A stretch of 64,000 nucleotides of DNA from Ephydatia muelleri (Eukaryota > Porifera > Demospongiae > Spongillida > Spongillidae). Where the stretch lies: NCBI GenBank assembly GCA_013339895.1, contig JABACO010000009.1, forward strand, positions 7,042,921 to 7,106,920. The letters run 5' to 3'. The notes below the pieces were generated by a model. It worked only from the letters and a program-made list of their open reading frames with translations, was not told the origin of the DNA and did no database searches. The translations under genes and the position numbers were made by a program. Below are positions 10,787 to 21,650 of this stretch, one piece after another. Position 1 is the stretch's first letter; each line of letters begins with the position of its first letter.

Positions 10787-11460
10787 AAGACCGGAAGAGA
10801 CACTGTACATTGGTACATATACCGGTATACATGTACATGAATAGAGCGTTGCCAAAATGGTATAAGGAAGTATCTAGCTATGACTGTACCTTTAGAAAGG
10901 GCTTGCTCCACGACATGAGTTATACACCAGAAAAGAAATCATGCATGAAGGGACTTACTCGACCGGCTGGATAAATACATTTTTTGTTGCATAATATCAC
11001 GTGCAGGAAAAGAATTAAATCACTGCGTGATTGAACATTAATGATGTGCTTTCCGATCACATAATGATTCCAAAATGATTTTATGGTCGTGTTGTAATTT
11101 TGCCACTATACAAGTAGCCTGAAAAAAGACTCGTGATTAACGATATTATCTCCATAACCGTGAACTCTTCCGTGACAATATTTTAGGATAATCATATACC
11201 TATAATCTGGTACTTATTATAAGCGTTCGCGGTTTCACGTTCAAATACTTACACGCTCAAGGGAGTTAAGGACAGTATCTTTTTCAGGCGCGCGCACGCC
11301 ATGCAATGTTTCATGTTTTCACGCGGCGCGCGCGTGAGATGACGTAATAACTTGTCACCTTTTATAAGAGTCGTACACTTGTGTTCCTTTTACCTTCCTT
11401 TAGTTAAGGCATGGGTAAAATTATTTCGATAGTAGACCATCCAGAACCCATGTGTAGAAA
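10786..11460. other. Left subterminal region of the large element
   Basis: No gene seen. A GC-rich stretch with repeated GCGCGC (11287-11336) and a palindromic feel stands out of AT-rich surroundings; no function can be assigned. Confidence 0.4.
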
Positions 11461-11466
11461 GAGCGC

Positions 11467-11595
11467 CGCAGGCCCTGATCCTATGAGCGCCGCAGGCTAG
11501 CGTGAGCGAAGCTAACCAGGAACGCCGGGGTTACGAGCGCCGCAGGCTAGCGTGAGCGAAGCTAACCAGGAACGCCGGGGTTACGAGCGCCGCAG
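11467..11595. repeat. GC-rich 54-bp tandem repeat
   Basis: Two full and two partial copies of a unit starting GAGCGCCGCAGGCTAGCGTG and ending CGCCGGGGTTAC. The two full copies are identical. The base composition is far richer in GC than the rest of the window. Confidence 0.8.
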
Positions 11596-12130
11596 GGTTT
11601 TGGCCTTTAAATACAAAGCCGTCATGGCAACAACACTGGTACCAACTCATAAAGCTTCAGGGACATTGGGAGATTGGTCCTGACCCTTTTCCTGACATTG
11701 CCATCAATACAATAACTACACCAGAGGCATGACCTAAGTTCATATACAGTGCTTAGTGCCTTGTGGTAGCCTACAATCAACACAACATCGCAATCACCTA
11801 AAACTCTTTCAGTACATGTGGGCTACAGGTTGGAACTAAGTCACATTGTACCTGTGTCTCTGTGTCACCCCTAATTCGATACAGGAAGGTATTTACACTG
11901 ACTTTGGGTCCCCAGTCCTTACACTATGGAAAGGGTTTTGGCCTTTAAATACAAAGCCGTCATGGCAACAACACTGGTACCAACTCATAAAGCTTCAGGG
12001 ACATTGGGAGATTGGTCCTGACCAATTTCCTGACAATGCCATCAATACAATAACTAAACCAGAGGCATGGCCTAAGTTCATATACAGTTTTAGTCACTTG
12101 TGGTAGCCTACAATCAACACGACATCCTCA
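11596..12130. repeat. Pair of ~200-bp direct repeats
   Basis: GGTTTTGGCCTTTAAATACA starts both copies, at about 11596 and 11935. They share nearly identical sequence through GTAGCCTACAATCAACAC. About 130 bp of unrelated sequence lies between them. No conserved reading frame spans both copies. Confidence 0.75.
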
Positions 12131-12595
12131 ACGGCATTAAGGCTATAGGTTCCATTATTTTGACGCGCGCACGTAATTATTACGTCACACAAATTCAAAT
12201 TATTAAACGCGATTGCTAAGTATCCAGCTAGCTCGACACTTCAGGTATGTAAGTCCCTTTCTCCACGTCTTGTCTACAATTTTTTGGTATTCCAACTATA
12301 CGCTAGTGTATTTTGTATTTTGTATCAGTGTGCACGCGTTACCGTAAGCATGCAGAGAAATTGCGTAGCGTGGTAAGTAGTTAAGCTAGTGCGCACCAAC
12401 TGGAATCTACAAATGGAGCATTCGTCGCATGCCGTCAGTCTCAATCAGCAGTACTCAAAACAAAGAATGCGCTCCTCATGTACGATTTATCCAATAAATA
12501 GGCGATCATGACCCCAATCGCGTGCTGGATGTTCTAACGCTCACAATGCGACTTATTGTTATGGTTTATAGCTATATCGGTGCCTTCTATTGGAG
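12131..12595. other. Spacer within the large element
   Basis: No gene or repeat recognised in this stretch; it leads into the satellite array. Confidence 0.4.
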
Positions 12596-15395
12596 CAGCC
12601 ACTGTGACCATGCCCACGGAGTGTGTAAATGTGAGAGTCATACGACTTGAGGTTTGCTTAGTATCTATGGTGTCTGGTGTATTGTTGTGTTTGAATTAGA
12701 ATATCACTTGGATATAGGTGTGGCTTCGGACTGCCCTTCTGTTGGAGCAATGACTGTGACCAAACCCACTCTGTGTGCAAATGTGAGAGTATTCCGACTC
12801 GAGGTTTGCTTAGTATCTATGGTGTCTGGTGTTTTGTTGTTAATATCACCTGGATGTAGGTGTGGCTTCTGACTGCCCTTCTGTTGGAGCAATGACTGTG
12901 ACCAAGCCCACTCTGTGTGCAAATGTGAGAGTCATACGACTTGAGGTTTGCTTAGTATCTATGGTGTCTGGTGTTTTGTTGTTAATATCACCTGGATGTA
13001 GGTGTGGCTTCGGACTGCCCTTCTGTTGGAGCAATGACTGTGACCAAACCCACTCTGTGTGCAAATGTGAGAGTATTCCGACTTGAGGTTTGCTTAGTAT
13101 CTATGGTGTCTGGTGTTTTGTTGTTAATATCACCTGGATGTAGGTGTGGCTTCGGACTGCCCTTCTGTTGTAGCAATGACTGTGACCAAACCCACTCTGT
13201 GTGCAAATGTGAGAGTCATACGACTTGAGGTTTGCTTAGTATCTATGGTGTCTGGTGTTTTGTTGTTAATATCACCTGGATGTAGGTGTGGCTTCGGACT
13301 GCCCTTCTGTTGGAGCAATGACTGTGACCAAACCCACTCTGTGTGCAAATGTGAGAGTAATACGACTTGAGGTTTGCTTAGTATCTATGGTGTCTGGTGT
13401 TTTGTTGTTAATATCACCTGGATGTAGGTGTGGCTTCGGACTGCCCTTCTGTTGGAGCAATGACTGTGACCAAACCCACTCTGTGTGCAAATGTGAGAGT
13501 CATATGACTTGAGGTTTGCTTAGTATCTATGGTGTCTGGTGTTTTGTTGTTAATATCACCTGGATGTAGGTGTGGCTTCGGACTGCCCTTCTGTTGTAGC
13601 AATGACTGTGACCAAGCCCACTCTGTGTGCAAATGTGAGAGTATTCCGACTTGAGGTTTGCTTAGTATCTATGGTGTCTGGTGTATTGTTGTGTTTGAAT
13701 TAGAATATCACTTGGGTATAGGTGTGGCTTCTGACTGCCCTTCTGTTGGAGCAATGACTGTGACCAAGCCCACTCTGTGTGCAAATGTGAGAGTATTCCG
13801 ACTTGAGGTTTGCTTAGTATCTATGGGGTCTGGTGTATTGTTGTGTTTGAATTAGAATATCACTTGGATATAGGTGTGGCTTCGGACTGCCTATCTGTTG
13901 GAGCAATGACTGTGACCAAACCCACTCTGTGTGCAAATGTGAGAGTCATACGACATGAGGTTTGCTTAGTATCTATGGTGTCTGGTGTTTTGTTGTTAAT
14001 ATCACCTGGATGTAGGTGTGGCTTCTGACTGCCCTTCTGTTGTAGCAATGACTGTGACCAAGCCCACTCTGTGTGCAAATGTGAGAGTCATACGACTTGA
14101 GGTTTGCTTAGTATCTATGGTGTCTGGTGTATTGTTGTGTTTGAATTAGAATATCACTTGGATATAGGTGTGGCTTCGGACTGCCCTTCTGTTGGAGCAA
14201 TGACTGTGACCAAACCCACTCTGTGTGCAAATGTGAGAGTATTCCGACTTGAGGTTTGCTTACTATCTATGGTGTCTGGTGTTTTTGTTGTAAATATCAC
14301 CTGGATGTAGGTGTGGCTTCGGACTGCCCTTCTGTTGGAGCAATGACTGTGACCAAGCCCACTCTGTGTGCAAATGTGAGAGTATTCCGACTTGAGGTTT
14401 GCTTAGTATCTATGGTGTCTGGTGTATTGTTGTGTTTGAATTAGAATATCACTTGGATATAGGTGTGGCTTCTGACTGCCCTTCTGTTGGAGCAATGACT
14501 GTGACCAAGCCCACTCTGTGTGCAAATGTGAGAGTATTCCGACTTGAGGTTTGCTTAGTATCTATGGTGTCTGGTGTTTTGTTGTTAATATCACCTGGAT
14601 GTAGGTGTGGCTTCTGACTGCCCTTCTGTTGTAGCAATGACTGTGACCAAGCCCACTCTGTGTGCAAATGTGAGAGTCATACGACTTGAGGTTTGCTTAG
14701 TATCTATGGTGTCTGGTGTTTTGTTGTTAATATCACCTGGATGTAGGTGTGGCTTCGGACTGCCCTTCTGTTGGAGCAATGACTGTGACCAAGCCCACTC
14801 TGTGTGCAAATGTGAGAGTCATACGACTTGAGGTTTGCTTAGTATCTATGGTGTCTGGTGTATTGTTGTGTTTGAATTAGAATATCACTTGGATATAGGT
14901 GTGGCTTCTGACTGCCCTTCTGTTGGAGCAATGACTGTGACCAAGCCCACTCTGTGTGCAAATGTGAGAGTATTCCGACTTGAGGTTTGCTTAGTATCTA
15001 TGGTGTCTGGTGTTTTGTTGTAAATATCACCTGGATGTAGGTGTGGCTTCGGACTGCCCTTCTGTTGGAGCAATGACTGTGACCAAACCCACTCTGTGTG
15101 CAAATGTGAGAGTATTCCGACTTGAGGTTTGCTTAGTATCTATGGTGTCTGGTGTTTTGTTGTTAATATCACCTGGATGTAGGTGTGGCTTCTGACTGCC
15201 CTTCTGTTGTAGCAATGACTGTGACCAAGCCCACTCTGTGTGCAAATGTGAGAGTATTCCGACTTGAGGTTTGCTTAGTATCTATGGTGTCTGGTGTTTT
15301 GTTGTTAATATCACCTGGATGTAGGTGTGGCTTCGGACTGCCCTTCTGTTGGAGCAATGACTGTGACCAAGCCCACTCTGTGTGCAAATGTGAGA
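12596..15395. repeat. 142/152-bp satellite array, about 20 units
   Basis: Every unit contains TGTGACCAAGCCCACTCTGT (A/G at one site), then AAATGTGAGAGT and GAGGTTTGCTTAGTATCTA. Units come in two lengths set by the linker: 142 bp (GTTTTGTTGTTAATATCACC type) and 152 bp (GTATTGTTGTGTTTGAATTA type). The linkers run in the order L S S S S S S L L S L S L S S L S S S, not a strict alternation. Units are very similar, so the array is young or homogenised. Because 142 is not a multiple of three, no frame crosses the array, and I treat it as non-coding. Confidence 0.9.
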
Positions 15396-16852
15396 TCTGC
15401 ATGCATAGCGTTATGTGTGTGCTCAGAAATATATCGGAAAGATATATTTGTGTGCCCATCACGTAGTATCTTTGTAACAAATTGATTGTTTCTGGGTTTA
15501 ATTACACGTGGATCTGTGTACTCCAGTACCGTGGAGGAGTGTGTAAATTGGTGGCTGCGCATACCTATAGGTGTCATTGTGGCTACGGATTGGACTGGCC
15601 ATATTTTGGAACAATGGCTGTGACCTTGTCCACACAGGGTGTGAATACGAACGTTATTCGACTTCAGGTTAGCCTGGTACCATGGGGTGCATGGTGTTCA
15701 TTGTAGTCTTTGAATTAGAATAACATCTGGTTGTGGGTGTGGCTTCAGACTGCCCTTGTGTTGGAGCAATGACTGTAACCTCCCCCACAGAGTGTGTGAT
15801 TTAGAAAGTTATCCGACATCAGGTTAGCCTGGTATTATGGTGTGTACATGTGTTGTTCAGTTGTCTTTAAATTAGAATAACTCCTGGTTTAGGTGTGGCG
15901 GTTTCAGTCTGCCCTTGTATTTGAACAATTATTAGATGCATGAATGCTGCACTGTGTTAGGAGTGATCATTGGGATAATTCCAAGGTTTATGTGAATCTG
16001 AGAATGCTCTGATATCAGGTGTGGTTCTCAAACCTTATATGTACATGTGTGAAACACCTCCTTTGTATCAAAGCATTGCCATAGCAATGTAGGTTTAGTT
16101 TTGTTAATGATCTTGAGTGTAAATATGTATTACTCATGCCAGTGGTTGCATGGTTTGTAGGTTGTATCAAGCTGTGCTGTGCCATCTGCATGCCCTACAT
16201 GGACACTGTTGTTTACATGTCATGGACATGTGTCCATTTACAATGAATAGTGAATGGCACTGTTTATCCCTTCAGTGTATATATAGTTATTTCTCTTTTA
16301 GGTAAGATTTACCTCATCGTTTTCTCAGTATGGTACAATACAATACAGAAGCTAATCAATTCTGCACTTTTTTTTTCTAGATCAGCTGGTGTGTGCATGC
16401 ATGTAGGTTTATCTACTGCAATGCTAATTACAATAATTTTATCTCTGCAAGAACAGTTATTAAGGCCAGAAGGAATCCTTTTGATATAACAATGAAGTTT
16501 CAACAGTTTAGACAATATAGCAGCACATACATGCATACCAATACATGGTATTGTATGTGTCAGAAGTAATTATTAAAATTCGAAGTGGTCACCTCGATCT
16601 TCCTACCATACCCCCTGGTAAGGAGCTATTCTGGTTAAATGAATGATCGAGCCACCATTTCAGGTTATTTGTTTCAGTCAACATTATTTCGCTTTTAAGA
16701 GCAACAGGTAGTGTTCTCTCTTAAAGCGCGCATTGCAGAACAGCATATACTAACTATTCAGCGCAGAGCATGGACACATCTGTCATTACTGAGATTATTT
16801 TGACAACATTTAGTGAAACAAAATGCAGTACACAGCTGTTCTACAAAACACC
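15396..16852. other. Degenerate satellite units and 3' flank of the 1199-aa gene
   Basis: Two or three decayed satellite units lie at about 15500-15900 (for example CTGTGACCTTGTCCACACAG at 15618). The remainder up to the stop codon at 16853 shows no gene and probably includes the 3' untranslated part of the minus-strand gene. Confidence 0.5.
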
Positions 16853-19800
16853 CTACTTCATTTTATTTTCGTCCCATGCTTGCAGCAGCTTCGCGGCATA
16901 CGTCTTTTTTTTGTTTTCTATTGCCCATAATTCGGAATCATTGGTAGAGACTGGAATTCTTCCATGCTGGGCATAGAATTGCTTTTCAATGTCACTAATT
17001 TTGTCCATGCTGCTTGTTTTTAGATGTGATACAATTGTTTTAACTTTTGATAGAACAGTTTCATAATTATGGATGTCTTCATGCCTCAGGGTTTTATTGC
17101 TCTGTTTTTGCTCTTTTAGATGTTGCCTTAGTTTGTCAAGCTGAATTACTTCTTTTCTTACCCCAGTACATTGTGCAATAGATCTACACATTGTCGTCTT
17201 CAAACCTTCTGTGGTGCATTCTGTAATGTAGTCACAGTTTTCATTGGGATTGCCTATAACTGTTCCTCTTTTTTTAGTACTAGATGGTAACTGTTCTTCT
17301 GTTTGTCTACCCTCAAGTTGATGTGCATGATGAGTTGGGTATTTTAAAGAATATGAGATCGAGTCTGAACATGAATCCATAGTCTCTTCGGCTTCAACTG
17401 GATGATTTGTGATTGCATGGGATGAACATACTGTGTGGTGAGAGTTCTCCATTGGGTTTGCTATCAGTTGTGGTTGTGGTGTAGCATTTGTGTATTGTTG
17501 TGTAGAGATGTAGTGCCCATCCTGTGTATATGTTTTGATTTCAGTAGTAGGCAATGGAATATTGTTTTCTAGAACCTGTTTCCAGCACTGAGAATGCCGT
17601 CTTTTTACATCAGCTTCATTTGCATCTCTGAAGTGAAGTAGGTTAGGCCCACAGGATTGATATGGAGGGTCTTGTGCTCCATCATGAAAAGTAAATCCAT
17701 TCTCAGTTTTTCTCCACCATTCATTTTCTCCACAAAGTAAATACGGACTTATTTGTTCTAGATGAGCCTGCCAACTGTCTTTGTATTTGTTAATGAAATT
17801 AGCTGGGAAATGTGTTCGATCAAATGCTGGCAGACTTTCTGCAGCCTTGCTCACAATTGTGTCTGTATTAGTTTGATATATAGTTTTTTTCTGCATGCGA
17901 AGTACTACATTGACAATGATGTTTTCAGGATGTCTATTTGTTGCATGCTCAGCAATTTGACGGCACTGTCCGAACATTCTTTCCTGATTTTCAGAATTAA
18001 CAGACTTCAAGCACACAAGCTCAAATTGCTTTGGAGCATGACAACTTATTGCATGTAAGTAGAGACCAAACAGAGAGGTTCTTGAGGTAGGTGTCTGAAA
18101 AATATCATAGCACAATTGATGATGCAGCCATACATTGTTGTATAATTGTAGTACTAGCTTTGGTGAACGTTGGCTACTGCTCGAATAGAATATCTCAGAT
18201 ATAATTAGCAGTGATTGTACTAAAGTCTGTAGTTCCCAAGCAATACCCTGCACTGATGTTAGTATAAGATAGATATGGATGAGTGCTGTTCTTAAGTCAG
18301 CAGCACTTTTTTTTTCTTTTGATAAACATTGTTTAATTCTTGTGTTGCATGTTGAAAGAATATATGGCGGTAGGATTGCTGGTAGTTCTTGGAGTAGATT
18401 TAGGATGTGTCCTTTAATATCGTGCATAGGTTCACAATCCAGTATAGCATATCTTTGCAGATGAAGATTACTTATGTTTTGCTCTGGTTGGAGAATTAGC
18501 AATGATGGCACTCTTTGAATTCCTTGCAGTATATCCTGCAGCTCTTGCTGCATGTCTGACCTGATTTTTTTGGTTACACTTCTTCCTCTAGCAGCAAGTT
18601 CTTTGCGTATTTCATTTATGCTCAAGTCTGGTAGATATAGTGGTTTGATTGACTTTGGAACCTTACCAAACACACCATCAAGTGCAATACTTTGTATGTC
18701 TTGTAGTGAACGTACTGTGCACCTCAAGGCATGTGCTTGGTCATCCATGAGTTGGGATCTGCATCCACATCCACCACATTTGTAATTTCCACCAACTTGA
18801 GTTCCCCTCTCAAACTGTTGTGCTGGGTGATCTCCTACGAAATATTTCATAACATCATTCACAGGTACTCCTTCTGAAGTGTACACAGGTTCATCAAGGT
18901 CTTGTAGACACTCAACTCTATCAGGAATTATAGCTGCTTGATCTTCCACAGATGAAGAATTCAAAGCAAACATATATAACTGAGGTTCCTCTACCAAGGT
19001 TTGCACTGATGCTTTTTCTTCCATGTCTTCAATGTGTACAGCTGGGTCATATAGTGTGTGTATAGTTATTAGTATGTATCCTTTGCTTAGTACTGTTGCA
19101 TGGTCATGCCAAATTGCTAGATGTCGTGTACGTTGCTGTGCCTTGAGAATGTCACTTAATTCCTCCCTTGTTAATGTTTCTTCTAAATTTGGTTTGTATT
19201 TTGCAATACTAGCTCTTATTTCTTCATTTGTCATCCCCTTAATTTTTTCATCTGAATATAAGTGCATATATTTTTCATGTTTCAGTAGCATCCTTGCTCT
19301 CAATTGTTTCAGAGGAATCTTCCTCCCCTGCACCTTTATTTCTTCTACATTTAGTTTGCCATGTGTTGTTGAAAACCTTGATATAGTGTATGGTGTACAC
19401 ATCACCCCTAGTTTTAGTTCGCCTGACTCCACTTGTGTTTTCCACACCTCTCTAACTGTAGCAGGGGGTGGGGGGACTGCAATAGCTACTTGCTTCCCAG
19501 GGAACTTTAGTTTTGATGCTCGTACTCTATCACCATGAGATGCATGCTTACTCAGGCCTGCTGTGTTGATGTTGTGACTTTCTGCAAACTCTTTTATTAT
19601 TTGTCCACCATTTTTTTCACACACACCATGCTCTCTTGCAAATGATGACCATGTAATTTTCTGTCCAAGAGTTTCAGCCTTTTTCAAATCATCCAGTACA
19701 GTAGCTGTGTCCCATGAGACATTATCAAATGTGGGTGAGTGTGATTTCTTTTTTTTTGCTGGGTTATGAGCAAAGTATTGTGCCTTTCTTTTTCTTGTGT

Positions 19801-20452
19801 ACGCTTTGATTGACTCATTTTCTTTCAATATCATTTCAGGTATTGTTTTTTTAAAACCTTCGTAGATTGTGTCTCTACATTTTTTTAGCATTTTCCTTTT
19901 TTCTGAAAGCTTTTCAGATTGGCTTTTTGATTTTTCTACTATTTTACATTTTACAAGGGTTTCTACAAATGGTTTACCAAACCGCTGTTCACAGTCTTTG
20001 TCAAGCTTTTCAATTGCAATTGCCACATATGTACCTTCTGAAACATCTTTTGGCATAGTCATTGAAATATCATGCTGTGGAGTGTAAATTGGTTTCAACG
20101 GAAATGTTTTTTGTTCAGCATAGAACTGGTTGAAACAAGCATTACATTTTTCTAATGAATGTAACTGTTTTTCTGTTGTTTGTAAAAAGTTCCACCGTTG
20201 CAATGAGAATATACTTTCATACCATTTTTTGTCTTTTTGTGGATGCCACCTTTTAGAGAATGCATGTTTGATTTCTTTGGCATGGATTTTGAACTTGCAA
20301 GGGAGCTTTTGTCCATGATAACTTTCAAAATAGGAATCATCCAGTTGTAGTGCTTGCTGAAATAACTGTTTAAATTCCTCTGGTTTGTCAGCAAGTTCTT
20401 TCATTGCGACACGACAATATCCACAGTTCACTCTTAATGATATTTTGTCCAT
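16853..20452 (-). CDS. 1199-aa protein, putative transposon-encoded, unnamed family
   Basis: A single uninterrupted 1199-codon frame, intact in contrast to every other mobile gene here. The start chosen is the ATG at 20452, with a stop 36 nt upstream in frame. Visible parts: an N-terminal CGYC motif (10-13); a lysine-rich basic segment KRKAQYFAHNPAKKKK (221-236); a conserved-looking core of about 445-860 with WHDHATVLSKGYILITIHTL (448-467), GDHPAQQFERGTQVGG (540-555), a likely zinc site CGGCGC...H..C (559-578), DCEPMHDIKGH (672-682), LYLHAISCHAP (797-807) and ENQERMFGQ (821-829); a low-complexity stretch (990-1060); and a charged C-terminus. I recall similar uncharacterised proteins in sponges and cnidarians, from memory only. 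The acidic residues D450, D672 or D677 and E821 or E824 could form a DDE-type catalytic triad, which is conjecture. No BED finger or hAT dimerisation motif is seen. Its location inside an element with TIRs and an 8-bp duplication suggests a transposase or accessory protein. Confidence 0.8.
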   Translation of the reverse strand: MDKISLRVNCGYCRVAMKELADKPEEFKQLFQQALQLDDSYFESYHGQKLPCKFKIHAKEIKHAFSKRWHPQKDKKWYESIFSLQRWNFLQTTEKQLHSLEKCNACFNQFYAEQKTFPLKPIYTPQHDISMTMPKDVSEGTYVAIAIEKLDKDCEQRFGKPFVETLVKCKIVEKSKSQSEKLSEKRKMLKKCRDTIYEGFKKTIPEMILKENESIKAYTRKRKAQYFAHNPAKKKKSHSPTFDNVSWDTATVLDDLKKAETLGQKITWSSFAREHGVCEKNGGQIIKEFAESHNINTAGLSKHASHGDRVRASKLKFPGKQVAIAVPPPPATVREVWKTQVESGELKLGVMCTPYTISRFSTTHGKLNVEEIKVQGRKIPLKQLRARMLLKHEKYMHLYSDEKIKGMTNEEIRASIAKYKPNLEETLTREELSDILKAQQRTRHLAIWHDHATVLSKGYILITIHTLYDPAVHIEDMEEKASVQTLVEEPQLYMFALNSSSVEDQAAIIPDRVECLQDLDEPVYTSEGVPVNDVMKYFVGDHPAQQFERGTQVGGNYKCGGCGCRSQLMDDQAHALRCTVRSLQDIQSIALDGVFGKVPKSIKPLYLPDLSINEIRKELAARGRSVTKKIRSDMQQELQDILQGIQRVPSLLILQPEQNISNLHLQRYAILDCEPMHDIKGHILNLLQELPAILPPYILSTCNTRIKQCLSKEKKSAADLRTALIHIYLILTSVQGIAWELQTLVQSLLIISEIFYSSSSQRSPKLVLQLYNNVWLHHQLCYDIFQTPTSRTSLFGLYLHAISCHAPKQFELVCLKSVNSENQERMFGQCRQIAEHATNRHPENIIVNVVLRMQKKTIYQTNTDTIVSKAAESLPAFDRTHFPANFINKYKDSWQAHLEQISPYLLCGENEWWRKTENGFTFHDGAQDPPYQSCGPNLLHFRDANEADVKRRHSQCWKQVLENNIPLPTTEIKTYTQDGHYISTQQYTNATPQPQLIANPMENSHHTVCSSHAITNHPVEAEETMDSCSDSISYSLKYPTHHAHQLEGRQTEEQLPSSTKKRGTVIGNPNENCDYITECTTEGLKTTMCRSIAQCTGVRKEVIQLDKLRQHLKEQKQSNKTLRHEDIHNYETVLSKVKTIVSHLKTSSMDKISDIEKQFYAQHGRIPVSTNDSELWAIENKKKTYAAKLLQAWDENKMK

Positions 20453-20575
20453 TTGAGGTGTTTTAGCAGATGGAATAGTGCGATGTCAATTAATCCTTAT
20501 CTTCCTGCAGCCTGCAGTTATTCACACTCAGAGGCCTAATAAGTGCAGCCGTAATGTGCGATTTGTATTCACTAC

Positions 20576-20669
20576 CTTACGGATGTTCTTCAGCACCTTT
20601 GTTACCTTATTCACACCAACTAAATCTTTCTTTTCCACAGCACCCGTCAATTGATGGCCAACACAATTC
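20576..20669 (-). CDS. Exon-like module 1 of 4
   Basis: A 94-bp segment bounded by AG (CACGCAG) and GT (GTAGTG) that reads NCVGHQLTGAVEKKDLVGVN, then KVTKVLKNIRK, with no stop. Three paralogues follow upstream at 20777-20870, 21092-21185 and 21399-21492. It is closest to the start of the 1199-aa frame and is a candidate 5' exon. Because 94 is not a multiple of three, joining two modules would shift the frame. Confidence 0.5.
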
Positions 20670-20776
20670 CTGCGTGCATGGATTGATATGAATGCTATTT
20701 GTAAGAGCAAATGCTTATAGGCACGAACAATGTGGGATTTGATAGTTTACACAGACATGTATTTTTTGTACTCTAC

Positions 20777-20870
20777 CTTACGGATGTTCTTCAGCACCTT
20801 TGTTACTTTATTCACACCAACTAAATCTTTCTTTTCCACAGCACCAATCAGTTGATGGCCAGCACAATTC
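20777..20870 (-). CDS. Exon-like module 2 of 4
   Basis: Reads NCAGHQLIGAVEKKDLVGVN then KVTKVLKNIRK, flanked by ACACAG and GTAGAG. It differs from module 1 at two residues (A for V, I for T). Confidence 0.5.
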
Positions 20871-21091
20871 CTGTGTGCATATGTTTTGTGGACTGATATG
20901 AATGCTATTTGTTTCCAATGCATTTACCGGTAGTACCTTGAATTTGAATGGATGAATTCAAAGAACTAAACTCGACGAGCTGTAACAAGAAGACTGTAAT
21001 ACGCGATGAACACCGAAGAGCGAATGCCTATTGGCACGAACAATGTGGGATTTGGTATTTGTATTCATAGTATTTTTTTTTTGTACAGTAC

Positions 21092-21185
21092 CTTACGGAT
21101 GTTCTTCGGCACCTTTGTTACTTTATTCACACCAACTAAATCTTTCTTTTCCACAGCACCAATCAGTTGATGGCCAGCACAATTC
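21092..21185 (-). CDS. Exon-like module 3 of 4
   Basis: Reads as module 2 with P in place of L (KVTKVPKNIRK). Flanked by ACGCAG and GTACTG, the weakest donor of the four. Confidence 0.48.
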
Positions 21186-21398
21186 CTGCGTGCATGGATT
21201 GATATGAATGCTATTTGTTAACATTTACCGGTAGTACCTTGAATTTGAATGGATGAATTCAAAGAACTAAACTCGACGAGCTGTAACAAGTAGTCACACT
21301 GTATACGCGATGAACACCAAAGAGCGGATGCCTATATATAGGCACGAACAATGTGGGATTTGGGATTTGTATTCATAGTATTTTTTTTTGTACTCTAC

Positions 21399-21492
21399 CT
21401 TACGGATGTTCTTCTGCACCTTTGTTACTTTATTCACACGAACTAAATCTTTCTTTTCCACAGCACCGATCAGTTGATGGCCAGCACAATTC
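21399..21492 (-). CDS. Exon-like module 4 of 4
   Basis: Reads as module 2 with R for G and Q for L (DLVRVN, KVQKNIRK). Flanked by ACGCAG and GTAGAG. It is the most upstream copy in the minus-strand direction. Confidence 0.48.
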
Positions 21493-21650
21493 CTGCGTGC
21501 ATATGTTTTGTGGAATGCTATTTGTTTGCAATACATTTGCCGGTAGTACCTTGAATTTGAATGGATGAATTAAACGAACTAAACTTGACGAGCTATAACA
21601 AGTAGTCACACTGTACGCGATGAACACCGAAGAGCGAATGCCTATAGGCC

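Larger units (their letters stand above)
20570..21650. repeat. Four-copy tandem repeat (202-315-bp spacing) carrying the exon-like modules
   Basis: Each copy contains a T-rich stretch with TACCTTACGGATGTTCTTC, the 94-bp module, and mostly a tail with TTTGAATTTGAATGGATGAA and a GATGAACACC motif. Spacings of the modules are about 201, 315 and 307 bp; copy 1 lacks part of the tail. Confidence 0.8.

Noticed and set aside
10661..10911. Proline-rich frames
   Set aside because: They translate the poly-G tract.
12596..15395. Possible CRISPR-like array
   Set aside because: The repeats are 142/152 bp without unique spacers, and the genome is animal-like.
12654..15480. Many 60-100-codon open frames on both strands repeated every 142 bp
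   Set aside because: They are produced by the satellite; the unit length is not a multiple of three and there is no start, splice or codon pattern supporting translation.
19023..19538. 171-codon frame on the plus strand
   Set aside because: Antisense shadow of the 1199-codon gene.
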